Assembly (NCBI RefSeq): GCF_012932965.1
Contig: NZ_JABBXH010000001.1
Coordinates: forward strand, 496,001-560,000
Source of the DNA: Thalassotalea algicola
GTDB lineage: Bacteria; Pseudomonadota; Gammaproteobacteria; Enterobacterales; Alteromonadaceae
Direction of reading: 5' to 3'
Length of the DNA: 64,000 nucleotides
In this document: positions 1 through 7,862 of the stretch, one piece after another
How positions within the stretch are numbered: position 1 is the stretch's first letter
Layout: each line of letters opens with the position of its first letter
Program-made: the position numbers and the translations under genes
The notes under the pieces: generated by a model
The model's input: the letters and a program-made list of their open reading frames with translations, nothing else
The model's database searches: none
Told to the model about the DNA's origin: nothing

Positions 1-1128
1 ACCACCAGAGAATTTACCACGCTAGATATATTGCCCTATAACACGCAAATGTATCAGGTAGACTCTATTGCCAATATCAATAAGCTTGTTCACAACAAAC
101 GCATAGATGCGCTTGTCACATACAGTTATAACGTACATCTGTCAGATCCTGAGCAATCGCTAACTAGTGTAGAGATTGCGCCGGCTCAAAAGGTGTACTT
201 ACAATTTCCAAGTACAAATGGCCAACGTTTAGCAGATGAGTTTGATGCGGCAATGGCAAAGTTGCTGGCTGATAAAGAAATTGAACAATACTTTGAAAAA
301 GAAGCTGATTACCTGCACGCGAACTTCTTCAACACCTCTCAAAATAATCAAATTGATTGGCACTTGGTTCCCAAAAAATACTCTCAAGATTCAAAAAAAC
401 TTGAAGCGTTAGAACAAGAAATACACTTTTCAAGTTATATCGATAGGCAATTATCCAATATAGATTTAGATATTCAAGTAAACAGCTCTCGTATTATTTT
501 TGAACACTTTAAAACGCAAGATAACCAATGTGCACTAAATATAAGTAAAACTGAAGAAAGACAACTTATTGCTTATTTTTCTTTACCAAGTTACGTATTT
601 TTAGCACCTAGACTATTAACGATCTCAGGTAGTAAAATTGAACAAGAATTGTCTAATCAATCTGTAAATACTATTTCGCTAGAGCATTTATTAATACCCG
701 CCCCACAATACCGAATTGCTATTATCGACGGGGGAAATACAGAAAAAGTATTATTAAAATCTTACTCACAAGACTTATTAGACAACTTAGTCCAAATATC
801 CGATGTCCCACAAAATAAGATATTGCCATTGCTGCTTAATAAGCGGGTTGATGCTGTGATAGTTTGGCCAAGCTTAATACCAAATATTATTGCTGATAGT
901 AAAGTTTCAAATCAATTAACAACATTTGGCTTAAATAAACTAGTTAGTAACTATCAATATAGCTATATTGCCTGTAGCAAATCAGAAAAAGGCTTAGCAA
1001 TGATTGAAGCGATAAATCTGCTGCTTGAGCAGAAAAAGCATCGAAGTGCATTATTTGATGAAACACTATCAACAATGGATAATCAATCGGTAGTGCAATT
1101 TAAGGAATTGTTAGTTAAGCCCCTTTAG
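1..1128 (+). CDS. tandem periplasmic solute-binding protein, 5' end missing
   Basis: The frame is open from base 1, so the gene begins upstream of the window and the TTG at 31 is not its start. The 375 visible residues look like the end of one extracellular solute-binding (SBP_bac_3-type) domain, up to about residue 110, followed by a second, more diverged domain of similar type. Pieces such as NKRIDALV and NKRVDAVIVW, one in each half, resemble the recurring 'count of x determines hinge' strand of this fold and suggest internal duplication. It is probably a periplasmic ligand binder. No transport permease or ATPase lies next to it, so substrate and role are unknown. Confidence 0.6.
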   Translation, partial: TTREFTTLDILPYNTQMYQVDSIANINKLVHNKRIDALVTYSYNVHLSDPEQSLTSVEIAPAQKVYLQFPSTNGQRLADEFDAAMAKLLADKEIEQYFEKEADYLHANFFNTSQNNQIDWHLVPKKYSQDSKKLEALEQEIHFSSYIDRQLSNIDLDIQVNSSRIIFEHFKTQDNQCALNISKTEERQLIAYFSLPSYVFLAPRLLTISGSKIEQELSNQSVNTISLEHLLIPAPQYRIAIIDGGNTEKVLLKSYSQDLLDNLVQISDVPQNKILPLLLNKRVDAVIVWPSLIPNIIADSKVSNQLTTFGLNKLVSNYQYSYIACSKSEKGLAMIEAINLLLEQKKHRSALFDETLSTMDNQSVVQFKELLVKPL

Positions 1129-1146
1129 CATCTTTCCAAAAGGGGC
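1119..1146. terminator. stem-loop between convergent genes
   Basis: GCCCCTTT (1119-1126) and AAAGGGGC (1139-1146) form an 8-bp stem with a 12-base loop that overlaps the stop codon of the solute-binding gene. There is no good T-run on either side, so termination is possible but not well supported. Confidence 0.35.
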
Positions 1147-1159
1147 AGTAATCATTTGA

Positions 1160-1942
1160 TTAAAAATGTATAACTAATCCAGCAAACACGCCATCAAATT
1201 CGATGTCGGTGTATAAGTCACTTAAGTCTTCCAATTCTAATTTAACTGAACGATAACCAGCTGTGACATTAACGTCTACGGCAATATTGTCAATTAAGTC
1301 ATAGCTAATACCGACTTGATAATCATATAAAGTATGATCATCTATTGATAAAAAGTTACCTTCAGCATAAAGGTTCAACCCAGTAAACATTAGACCAATT
1401 TCTGTTGCTGCGTATAGCATAGGGACAATTTCTGACGCTGACTGTTTACCTGTGAGTGTTTCCGTTACCGAACCGCCACTGGAGTCCGTTGTAGTCACTG
1501 TAGATGTTGCAACAATTTCACTGTCAAAATCACGACCAGTTAAACCAAAATCAAAACTAAAGGCTCCGTTGTCAAATAGCTCATAGTAAAGCGTGTAGTC
1601 GGTATAACTGACATCAAAATCAGCATCTACACTAGAGCCAACTGTAAAAGTTTCATCACCAAACTTAAATTCTTCAGTTAACGTTGCAGAACCAGTAGTG
1701 TCCAATGTCGTTTGAGCAAGTTTTATATTAGGAATAAATGGAAATGGATGTTCGACAGCAATATGAAAGCTCGTTTGCTGTTCATCATCAAGCCTAAATT
1801 CTTGCATATTGGCAGTTTCACCAAATGCACCCGTAGCTTCATTATCCCAAATTTGACCGCCAATATAGAGACCAACAACATCAGCTTGCGCCGTAGCAGA
1901 CATCAAGCTGATTAAACTTGCTGCGATAAGAGTTTTTTTCAT
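1160..1942 (-). CDS. outer membrane beta-barrel protein (TIGR04219-like)
   Basis: A 260-residue protein with a clear signal peptide (about residues 1-20, cleavage after TAQA) followed by alternating amphipathic strands. The chain ends in a terminal Phe, the usual recognition signal of BAM-assembled barrels. The start of the mature protein (VVGLYIGGQIWDN) matches what I remember of the TIGR04219 outer membrane family. It is the last gene of a three-gene minus-strand operon with DUF2333 and a copper chaperone, only 3 bases after the DUF2333 stop. Function of the family is not known; family assignment is from memory of its pattern. Confidence 0.75.
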   Translation of the reverse strand: MKKTLIAASLISLMSATAQADVVGLYIGGQIWDNEATGAFGETANMQEFRLDDEQQTSFHIAVEHPFPFIPNIKLAQTTLDTTGSATLTEEFKFGDETFTVGSSVDADFDVSYTDYTLYYELFDNGAFSFDFGLTGRDFDSEIVATSTVTTTDSSGGSVTETLTGKQSASEIVPMLYAATEIGLMFTGLNLYAEGNFLSIDDHTLYDYQVGISYDLIDNIAVDVNVTAGYRSVKLELEDLSDLYTDIEFDGVFAGLVIHF

Positions 1943-1945
1943 TAT

Positions 1946-2938
1946 TTATCCTTGACTTAATAACTCATTCAAATCGATAAGCGCAGCATTTGCGCGAGAA
2001 ATATAGTTAGCCATAACCAATGAGTGGTTAGCTAAAACACCAAAGCCATCACCATTTAAAATCATTGGGCTCCAAATACTTTGCTGACTTGCTTCCAATT
2101 CACGAATAATTTGTTGAACACTTACTTTCGCATTTTTATTTTCTAGCACGTCATTAAAATCAATTTCTATCGCTTTTAAGAAATGTAATAACGCCCAACA
2201 TGCGCCTCTAGCCTCATAAAATTCATTATCAATTTTCCACCAGCTAGTTTTAACAGCTAAATTAGAAGCCGCATAAGTTGATTGCTGTGCAACACTGTCA
2301 CCGGCTAAATCTGTGTTTACAATTTCACGACCAACACTTGCACTTAATCGTTGAGAATAACTCCCCAATCGCTTTTCTACTTCACTCAACCATGCACGCA
2401 AGTTATCTGCACGCGCATAAAACTGAGCACCTTGAGTATTCACATCAGTTAATGCATTACGGAAGTTATAAAGCTCTTTGATAGCTTTTGAATATTCACT
2501 TTCTGCGGAAGGTACTGCCCAGCTAGTATGATCAATATTGAAACGTGGCTGTGCGTTTTTCAGGAATTGATTCTCTAGTGATTGTGATTGCGAACGACTT
2601 AATTCTTGACGCATGACAAGCGTCATATCTCGCACCATTTCAAGAACGCCAAACTCCCAAGATGGAATATTGTCTAGAAAAACAGACGGTGGAAGTACAT
2701 CATTACTTAAATAACCACCTGGTTTATCTAATAATGTTTCAGCCACTAAAATAATTGAAGTAGTTGTTGTGTAACCAATGACTGGTGCTACATTATCTTT
2801 CGTAGCCGCACTAGTTACCGCTTCACGAAGATCAATTTCATCGGGCTCGAAGCTCATATAAACGCCTAAAAAATAAAAGACGAGCAAAATACCGACTAAG
2901 ATACTAACGACAGATTTTGTTGAAAAAGTTACGTTCAT
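1946..2938 (-). CDS. DUF2333 family inner-membrane-anchored protein
   Basis: A 330-residue protein with one N-terminal membrane segment (about residues 8-28) and a large, mainly helical periplasmic part. The stretch KPGGYLSNDVLPPS followed by DNIPSWEFGVLEMVRD is characteristic of DUF2333 proteins, common in marine gammaproteobacteria and of unknown function. It follows the copper chaperone gene after 9 bases and precedes the barrel protein by 3 bases, so the three are probably cotranscribed. That suggests an envelope role but not which one. Confidence 0.8.
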   Translation of the reverse strand: MNVTFSTKSVVSILVGILLVFYFLGVYMSFEPDEIDLREAVTSAATKDNVAPVIGYTTTTSIILVAETLLDKPGGYLSNDVLPPSVFLDNIPSWEFGVLEMVRDMTLVMRQELSRSQSQSLENQFLKNAQPRFNIDHTSWAVPSAESEYSKAIKELYNFRNALTDVNTQGAQFYARADNLRAWLSEVEKRLGSYSQRLSASVGREIVNTDLAGDSVAQQSTYAASNLAVKTSWWKIDNEFYEARGACWALLHFLKAIEIDFNDVLENKNAKVSVQQIIRELEASQQSIWSPMILNGDGFGVLANHSLVMANYISRANAALIDLNELLSQG

Positions 2939-2947
2939 TACTAACTC

Positions 2948-3415
2948 CTAGTGGTTATGATGATGCTTTGTTTTAGGCTTAGTTTGCTTAATTGATTTTA
3001 CTGGCAGCAAAACGTCGATCTCTTGGCCTTCTTTGAAAAGCAAAGTAACGTTGACATCTTGTCCCGCTTTTAGCGGCGTCTTGATATCAAACATCATTAA
3101 ATGTAACCCCATCGGCTGAAGAACTGCGCTGTCGCCCGCTGCAATGATAATAAATTCTTTTTGTCGCATTTTCATCATGCCATCAGCCATCAAATGCTCA
3201 TGAATTTCTATGCGAGGGATCTCTCGGCTTTTAGCACCAATTAATGTAACTTGCTGCTCACTATTATTATTAATTGTCATATACGAAGACGTAATTTCAT
3301 TTCCTGGTATAACTTCCCTGATATACCCATCGTTAACGTCAACATTGCTGCCAAATGCACTAAATGTGCTAAGAATTAACGTAAAAACTGTAACTACACG
3401 AGAAAAAGTACTCAT
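2948..3415 (-). CDS. periplasmic copper chaperone PCu(A)C
   Basis: A 155-residue exported protein with a signal peptide (about residues 1-22). The family pattern His-Met followed by Met, then His-x-Met, is visible from HEHLMADGMMKM to LHLMMF, giving the Met/His copper(I) site. The C-terminus is His-rich (KHHHNH), a likely extra metal-binding tail. PCu(A)C proteins deliver copper to the Cu-A or Cu-B centre of cytochrome oxidase. No oxidase genes are in the window. It is the first gene of the operon running to 1160. Confidence 0.85.
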   Translation of the reverse strand: MSTFSRVVTVFTLILSTFSAFGSNVDVNDGYIREVIPGNEITSSYMTINNNSEQQVTLIGAKSREIPRIEIHEHLMADGMMKMRQKEFIIIAAGDSAVLQPMGLHLMMFDIKTPLKAGQDVNVTLLFKEGQEIDVLLPVKSIKQTKPKTKHHHNH

Positions 3416-3484
3416 CTGCGCTATACATCCTTTTGGAGAACTATTATTGTTATTTCACTCTTATTGTAACTAAGCCAACGCAAA

Positions 3485-4225
3485 ATGGATAACTTAATTC
3501 TTTCAAATGAAGAAAATGGCGTATTAACAATTACCCTAAACCGACTCTCCAAGAAAAACGCTTTAACTTCAGACATGTATTTAGCCCTCTGCACATTATT
3601 TGAACGTGCACGTACCAGTGATGATATACGTTGTTTAGTCATTCAAGGTGATGCTAATTGTTTTTGTGCCGGCAACGACTTAGCTGACTTTTTAAATGCC
3701 AAACCCGATGAGGAAATGGCAGCATTCAAATTTATTCAAACGTTAGCCAATTTTAACAAACCAATTGTTGCTGCTGTAGCAGGCGCAGCAGTCGGCATTG
3801 GTACCACCTTGCTACTACATTCTGATATTGTTATTGCTGCCGAAAACAGCAAGTTTGCTTTACCATTTACTCAACTTGGTTTATGCCCAGAAGCAGCATC
3901 AAGTATGTTAATTCCTAACCTTGTTGGTCATGTAAAAGCGTTTGAGTTGCTGGTTTTAGGCGAATCATTTGATGCTAATACCGCCCTTTCTTTAAACTTG
4001 GTTAATAAAGTTGTAAACGCCGAATCCTTGCTCATTTGTGCTAGTGAATATGCCACTAAAATTGCTGCGCTACCTAATGACTCTGTGATGACATCACGTG
4101 CGTTGTTAAAACAAGCGAATTCGACTTTAGTTAAAGAAGCAATGGCGCTTGAAGGAGATGCTTTTGCTCGACTAATGCAAACTCCCGACTGCAAAGCTAT
4201 TTTGTCAAAATTCCTTAAAAAATAA
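3485..4225 (+). CDS. enoyl-CoA hydratase/isomerase family protein
   Basis: A 246-residue crotonase-fold protein of usual length. The oxyanion-hole segments are visible: CAGNDLADF around residues 59-67 and AGAAVGIGTTLLLHSDIVIAAE around residues 98-119. The substrate is probably an acyl-CoA, but the fold covers hydratases, isomerases and others, and the catalytic acid pair typical of FadB-type hydratases is not obvious, so an isomerase is equally likely. It is divergent from the copper chaperone operon and convergent with the psp operon, and looks monocistronic. Confidence 0.8.
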   Translation: MDNLILSNEENGVLTITLNRLSKKNALTSDMYLALCTLFERARTSDDIRCLVIQGDANCFCAGNDLADFLNAKPDEEMAAFKFIQTLANFNKPIVAAVAGAAVGIGTTLLLHSDIVIAAENSKFALPFTQLGLCPEAASSMLIPNLVGHVKAFELLVLGESFDANTALSLNLVNKVVNAESLLICASEYATKIAALPNDSVMTSRALLKQANSTLVKEAMALEGDAFARLMQTPDCKAILSKFLKK

Positions 4226-4251
4226 CGATGCTTACAACTTGGCGCATCGTT
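4215..4251 (-). terminator. intrinsic terminator of the psp operon
   Basis: On the minus strand AACGATGC and GCATCGTT (arms 4224-4231 and 4244-4251) form an 8-bp stem with a 12-base loop, followed by ATTTTTT. It lies just past the last psp-operon gene and overlaps the end of the convergent hydratase gene. Confidence 0.65.
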
Positions 4252-4595
4252 TACACGTGCGCCGATTTGCTCGGAGAGTCCCTTAAAACTAACCAAAGTA
4301 TTAAGGCGACTAAAAGCACTGGCCAAAACACCCCTATAGCCACTAACCCGATAGAACACACAATCATTAAACCAACAAAGATAATCGAGCCAAATACCGT
4401 TAATGCTATGGCTAATGCCACCAATACTAATAACACTGCAACAACCGCCGCTACACTAATTGCTTTCAATGGTTCAAGTAATTCATCCCCCATATAAACA
4501 TCAATATCAAATATATCTAGAATGCTAACGCCTAACACATAGGTTAAAAATAAAGTGGCTAATATGGCTAAAACTAAAGATTTGAAAAATGACAT
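4251..4595 (-). CDS. small polytopic membrane protein, last gene of psp operon
   Basis: A 114-residue protein that is almost entirely hydrophobic, with about three membrane segments (roughly residues 5-25, 45-75 and 80-105) and a short polar C-terminus. A strong ribosome site, AGGAGG, lies just before the ATG. I do not recognise a family. Its place after pspC in a sigma-54 operon suggests an inner-membrane stress role. The WPVLLVALILWLVL ending loosely recalls the small E. coli membrane protein PspG, but that is not enough to name it. Confidence 0.6.
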   Translation of the reverse strand: MSFFKSLVLAILATLFLTYVLGVSILDIFDIDVYMGDELLEPLKAISVAAVVAVLLVLVALAIALTVFGSIIFVGLMIVCSIGLVAIGVFWPVLLVALILWLVLRDSPSKSAHV

Positions 4596-4636
4596 ATATC
4601 CTCCTGATGTAAATTTGGGGTGATTAACGCGAGCGC

Positions 4637-4849
4637 TTAAGCTCGCGTTGGAAGCAACATCGCTGCAACTATATAGGCTACACCTGCTGCTACAGGGAAA
4701 GTTATTAAGGCAAGGATTGCTGCGATACGCACAGCAATGCGCGGTAACTTATAATACTTAGCAATGCCAGCACATACACCTGATAGCTTTTTATTTAATA
4801 CATCTTTGGTTAATTGTTTTTTCATTAAATAACTACGTTCATAACTCAT
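4637..4849 (-). CDS. pspC: PspC domain protein, short form
   Basis: A 70-residue protein containing the PspC signature (LNKKLSGVCAGIAKYYKLPRIAVRI region) followed by one membrane segment and the closing LLPTRA. The E. coli protein is about 119 residues and carries a C-terminal coiled part that contacts PspA; that part is absent here. The upstream ATG (MSYERSY) is preferred because a purine-rich stretch precedes it, although the internal Met at residue 9 is possible. It sits 16 bases after the 37-residue peptide gene. Confidence 0.85.
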   Translation of the reverse strand: MSYERSYLMKKQLTKDVLNKKLSGVCAGIAKYYKLPRIAVRIAAILALITFPVAAGVAYIVAAMLLPTRA

Positions 4850-4865
4850 TGTCTTTCTCTCTCTT

Positions 4866-4979
4866 TTAATGACTTCGTTTTTGCTGTTTTTTTCTCGCTA
4901 TGCCTACTGCCATAGCAACGACAGCAAATACAATGACCGGTACTAAACAAATTAATAGAAATATCAATTCAACTTCCAT
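4866..4979 (-). CDS. 37-residue single-pass membrane peptide (PspB-like position)
   Basis: A short reading frame between pspA and pspC starts with ATG at 4979, preceded by an excellent AAGGAGAT ribosome site. The peptide begins MEVELIFLLICLVPVIVF, then AVVAMAVGIA, and ends in the basic tail RKKQQKRSH. It is one membrane helix with an acidic N-terminus and a positive cytoplasmic end. Position and topology match PspB, but the coiled-coil that makes up most of the 74-residue E. coli PspB is missing. Its reality rests on the ribosome site, the operon position and the clean topology. Confidence 0.75.
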   Translation of the reverse strand: MEVELIFLLICLVPVIVFAVVAMAVGIARKKQQKRSH

Positions 4980-5002
4980 GTTCCGATCTCCTTGCCAAAT
5001 AT

Positions 5003-5665
5003 TTAACCATTAACGACTTTTTTCTTTAACTCAGCTAACTCGCTATCAATATTTTCATCAGTTTCCAGTTCGCGGAATTGGCTTTCTAAATCCTGGTTTT
5101 GAGTCATATCGTATGCTTCGATTTCAGCTTCAACACGCTCGACTTTTTCTTGATAACGTTCAAAGCGGCTAATTGCTTCATCAATGTTGTATTGAGCAGA
5201 CTTCTCGCGCACTTTTAATCGAACGACCGCAGATTCTTGTCTTAGCATAAGTGCTTCTTGACGGCGCTTAGCTTCTGTAAGCTTATTCTGCAAACGTTGG
5301 CTGTCTTCCTGTACCGCATTTAAAAACTCATCTAGTTTTGCTGACTCTTCTGTTAAACCGTCTAGCTGTTGTTTCGCTTTATGCTTTTCAGTTAGTGCAC
5401 TTTTAGCTAAGTCATCTCGCCCCTTACTGATCGCAAGTTCTGCTTTTTCTTGCCAGTAGTTAGCACTTTTCTCTAAGTCAGTGACTTGGCGAGCAAGCGT
5501 TTTCTTTTCGGCAATATGTTTTGCCGCTGTTGCTCGTACTTCGACTAAGGTTTCTTCCATTTCCTGAATAATCAAACGGATCATTTTTTCAGGATGCTCA
5601 GCCTTATCTAACATGCTGTTGATATTGGCATTAATGATGTCTGCAAATCGTGTAAACATTCCCAT
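5003..5665 (-). CDS. pspA: phage shock protein A
   Basis: A 220-residue PspA/IM30 protein. The N-terminal amphipathic helix MGMFTRFADIINANINSML is clear and nearly matches E. coli, and the rest is long coiled-coil helices to about residue 190. PspA polymerises on stressed inner membranes and, in enterobacteria, inhibits the sigma-54 activator PspF. It is the second gene of a sigma-54 operon (97-residue exported protein, pspA, 37-residue peptide, pspC, membrane protein). No pspF gene lies next to it, unlike in E. coli. Confidence 0.95.
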   Translation of the reverse strand: MGMFTRFADIINANINSMLDKAEHPEKMIRLIIQEMEETLVEVRATAAKHIAEKKTLARQVTDLEKSANYWQEKAELAISKGRDDLAKSALTEKHKAKQQLDGLTEESAKLDEFLNAVQEDSQRLQNKLTEAKRRQEALMLRQESAVVRLKVREKSAQYNIDEAISRFERYQEKVERVEAEIEAYDMTQNQDLESQFRELETDENIDSELAELKKKVVNG

Positions 5666-5676
5666 TTTGTAATCTC

Positions 5677-5970
5677 CTACTCTTCTTCTGATTTAACTGT
5701 TTCTTTATTTGATTCGGTATTATTTGTTAGCTGGACTTTTTCATCTTCCCAACTCATTAATTGGTCAATTGAAAACTGCTCGATGCTACTGTTAATAGAC
5801 TGTTGAAGCTGATCGCTTAACTTGGTCATTACCTGCTTTCCTTGCACCAATACGAATTGAGAAATGGCTTGCTCGGTTGAAACTTCAGCTGCTTTAACGC
5901 TGCCAGTAGCCATCACCATTAACGACAAAGAAATTGCTGTACCAATAACCTTATGTTGTAACGTGTTCAT
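5677..5970 (-). CDS. small exported protein leading the psp operon
   Basis: A 97-residue protein with a signal peptide (about residues 1-27, ending SVKAA) and a short helical, Gln/Glu-rich mature part with an acidic tail. I recognise no family. It is the first gene after the sigma-54 promoter and ends 11 bases before pspA. Its layout (short signal peptide, Val-Met-Thr...Asp-x-x-x-Gln helix, charged end) weakly resembles the 87-residue protein at 7412, which has its own sigma-54 promoter, so the two may be distant paralogues. Confidence 0.7.
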   Translation of the reverse strand: MNTLQHKVIGTAISLSLMVMATGSVKAAEVSTEQAISQFVLVQGKQVMTKLSDQLQQSINSSIEQFSIDQLMSWEDEKVQLTNNTESNKETVKSEEE

Positions 5971-6028
5971 TTCACTTTCCTTTTCTTAGCTAGTTAAACT
6001 AACCATAATTGAATTAGTTTCCTTAGTT

Positions 6029-6048
6029 ATTACAAGTGATGTGCCAAC
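6029..6048 (-). promoter_or_regulatory. sigma-54 promoter of the psp operon
   Basis: Read on the minus strand, TGGCAC (6046-6041), five bases, then TTGTA (6035-6031) give a -24/-12 promoter with the obligatory 10 bases between GG and GT. The expected transcription start is about 50 bases before the first operon ATG at 5970. psp operons are sigma-54 dependent in enterobacteria, which agrees. Confidence 0.85.
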
Positions 6049-6140
6049 AATTAAATATTTTTTATCTTTTTGTTTTTATTGGTTTATTTTTATTTTTAAA
6101 AAATCACAACGATTGAAGACATAATATGTCACGCTAGACT

Positions 6141-6178
6141 TTGGTTAAATTAACCACATGGTTAGTTAATTTAACCAA
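6141..6178. promoter_or_regulatory. enhancer-like inverted repeat upstream of psp promoter
   Basis: TTGGTTAAATTAAC (6141-6154) and GTTAATTTAACCAA (6165-6178) are perfect 14-bp arms 10 bases apart. The centre lies about 117 bp upstream of the -24 element, the usual distance for a sigma-54 activator site. A related sequence sits at the same distance from the second sigma-54 promoter (7863-7894). PspF is the likely binder by analogy. Confidence 0.7.
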
Positions 6179-6247
6179 ATTAGAATATAAGAAGGGAATT
6201 GCGCAATACTTATGCAGTTTGCGCTTGCAAAAAATAGAAAGCGTTTT

Positions 6248-7111
6248 CTAATCAGTAACAACAGGTAATTGTTCTAAACTGCCCCATTCAGTCCACGAGC
6301 CGTCATAGACAGTAATGTCAGTATTGCCAGCAAGTGTAGCTGCAAGTGCTAAAATACACGCCGTAATACCAGAACCACAACTCATGATCATCGGTTTTTG
6401 TTCAGGGTTAATCGTACTAAAAAATTTTATTAACTCAGTTAATGATTTGAATGCACCATTATCAAGTAAATTAGCGTAAGGTAAATTCAAAGCGTTAGGC
6501 ATATGCCCTGCTCTTACTCCTGCTCGTGGCTCAGGTGCCTTACCGTAAAAGCGATTTGCTGCTCTTGCATCAAGCACTAGGTGACTATGACTTTGAAGCG
6601 CTTTAGCTACATAATCATGATCACAAAAATAGTTTGGTTGATGTTGACTGGTAAAATTGCCTAACTTGTAAGGAGCATCAATAGCCACAGAAACTTCGCC
6701 GTTATTTGCAAGCCATGCTGGTAATCCGCCATCTAAAACACTGACCTTTTCTTGACCCATTGCTTTTAACATCCACCAAGCACGAGCAGCTGAAAATAAG
6801 CCTAAATCATCATAAACAACAACGTGGTGCTCATTATTCATGCCCAGTTGTCGACATTGCTCTTGAAAATCTTGCGGTGAAAGTAAGGTATGTGGAAATT
6901 CTGCATTAGCATCAGAGAAAACATTATTGATATCCATTCGACGAGCATTGGGTAAAGTCACATCAGGCCAACGTTGATCTGGTAAAGTACCGCCACCAAC
7001 TGGAGGCATACTTGCATCTATAATCAGGATACTTTCTTGGTTAGCGCTTTTGTGAACAAAGTAATCTTGTAATTGTTGAGCAGAAATTAACGCAGATGTA
7101 GGTAAACTCAT
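6248..7111 (-). CDS. sseA: thiosulfate/3-mercaptopyruvate sulfurtransferase
   Basis: A 287-residue protein with two rhodanese domains, the usual length for this family. The active-site loop is CGSGIT with the catalytic Cys at residue 245, the pattern of 3-mercaptopyruvate sulfurtransferases rather than classical thiosulfate rhodaneses (CRKGVT). The inter-domain region and the RAGHMPNALNLPY segment fit. It moves sulfur from mercaptopyruvate to a thiol or cyanide in the cytoplasm. It sits between two sigma-54 operons on the same strand; the psp enhancer lies just past its stop, so it is probably transcribed separately. Confidence 0.85.
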   Translation of the reverse strand: MSLPTSALISAQQLQDYFVHKSANQESILIIDASMPPVGGGTLPDQRWPDVTLPNARRMDINNVFSDANAEFPHTLLSPQDFQEQCRQLGMNNEHHVVVYDDLGLFSAARAWWMLKAMGQEKVSVLDGGLPAWLANNGEVSVAIDAPYKLGNFTSQHQPNYFCDHDYVAKALQSHSHLVLDARAANRFYGKAPEPRAGVRAGHMPNALNLPYANLLDNGAFKSLTELIKFFSTINPEQKPMIMSCGSGITACILALAATLAGNTDITVYDGSWTEWGSLEQLPVVTD

Positions 7112-7209
7112 AAGCAGATAAATTAAATGATTTATCGTGTAACGCTATCGAATAAAAATGTATTTGTATAGTGAAGACGTAATAGCAATAGTATGGAAGT
7201 GAAATAGAA

Positions 7210-7255
7210 GGCAAAAGTAAATAGTGAAGTAAATAGAAACTGCTTACTTCACTAT
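7210..7255 (-). terminator. hairpin terminating the second sigma-54 operon
   Basis: ATAGTGAAGTAA (7221-7232) and TTACTTCACTAT (7244-7255) are perfect 12-bp arms 11 bases apart. On the minus strand the stem is followed by TTACTTTT. It overlaps the stop codon of the 51-residue peptide, so it would end that short operon. Confidence 0.55.
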
Positions 7256-7399
7256 ATTAGCATCGTCAGAAAAATTAGAAGTAAAAATAGAAGGCTTGTC
7301 GCTATCATCTTGTTCGAACATAGCGACAACAACTGATGTCATCATTAACACTAAGCCTGGTGCCACCAAAAAGCCGAATAACGCAGGTAAACTCAACAT
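7244..7399 (-). CDS. 51-residue single-pass membrane peptide
   Basis: A short frame with ATG at 7399, preceded by GGGAG eight bases upstream and lying 12 bases after the stop of the 87-residue gene. The peptide begins MLSLPALFGFLVAPGLVLMM, continues TSVVVAMFEQDD and ends in a polar, acidic tail of about 20 residues. One membrane helix is predicted. No family is recognised. Operon position, ribosome site and a terminator right at its stop codon support a real gene. A role beside the Psp proteins is inferred only from the shared promoter type. Confidence 0.65.
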   Translation of the reverse strand: MLSLPALFGFLVAPGLVLMMTSVVVAMFEQDDSDKPSIFTSNFSDDANIVK

Positions 7400-7411
7400 A
7401 AGCAACTCCCG

Positions 7412-7675
7412 TTATTCACTATCTTGTTTTTTTACTTTTTCTTCTTGCGCTTTTGCAATCATAGTTTGGTCAAGCGTAATTTTTGGCATTTTCATCGCTC
7501 GTAACGCAAAATGGATATCTTGGTTTACTTGATGATCAACTGCTTGGCTTACTACTGAGTTCTGTTGCTTAATTAACGCCGCGGCTACTGCTTCAACGTT
7601 ACCGTTGTTTTGTGCAAATACGTTGGTAGAAACCAATACACCAACCATTGCTAGTATTCCTGTTAAAGTTTTCAT
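7412..7675 (-). CDS. small exported protein under its own sigma-54 promoter
   Basis: An 87-residue protein with a signal peptide (about residues 1-21, ending NVFAQ) and a Gln-rich, then basic/acidic helical tail ending EEKVKKQDSE. I do not recognise a family. It is the first gene after a sigma-54 promoter (7748-7767) that nearly copies the psp promoter, and is followed by the 51-residue membrane peptide. Weak similarity in layout and in a V-[MV]-[TS]-x3-D...Q-x2-I pattern to the first psp-operon protein at 5677 suggests common origin. Confidence 0.7.
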   Translation of the reverse strand: MKTLTGILAMVGVLVSTNVFAQNNGNVEAVAAALIKQQNSVVSQAVDHQVNQDIHFALRAMKMPKITLDQTMIAKAQEEKVKKQDSE

Positions 7676-7747
7676 TGTTTACTCCTTTGAAAGTCAATCC
7701 AATTAACATAAATGTTGTTAATCGATATTAGTTAAGTTGCATTAACT

Positions 7748-7767
7748 GTTACAAAGGTTGTGCCACG
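7748..7767 (-). promoter_or_regulatory. second sigma-54 promoter
   Basis: On the minus strand TGGCAC (7765-7760), five bases, TTGTA (7754-7750), again with exactly 10 bases between GG and GT. The element hexamer and pentamer are identical to those of the psp promoter. It lies about 75 bases before the ATG of the 87-residue gene. Confidence 0.85.
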
Positions 7768-7862
7768 AGATGAAAAAAATCTCATCTCATTGTATTTAAA
7801 GGAAATTTAATTTATTTATATTATTACAAATGTAAATGCGTGCAAGTTTAGTTAGATATAAA

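Noticed and set aside
3421-3642. 73-codon minus-strand frame upstream of the copper chaperone
   Set aside because: Lies mostly antisense to the enoyl-CoA hydratase coding sequence and shows no family.
7296-7532. 78-codon plus-strand frame over the second sigma-54 operon
   Set aside because: Antisense to the 51- and 87-residue genes, which have ribosome sites and a promoter; this frame has neither.
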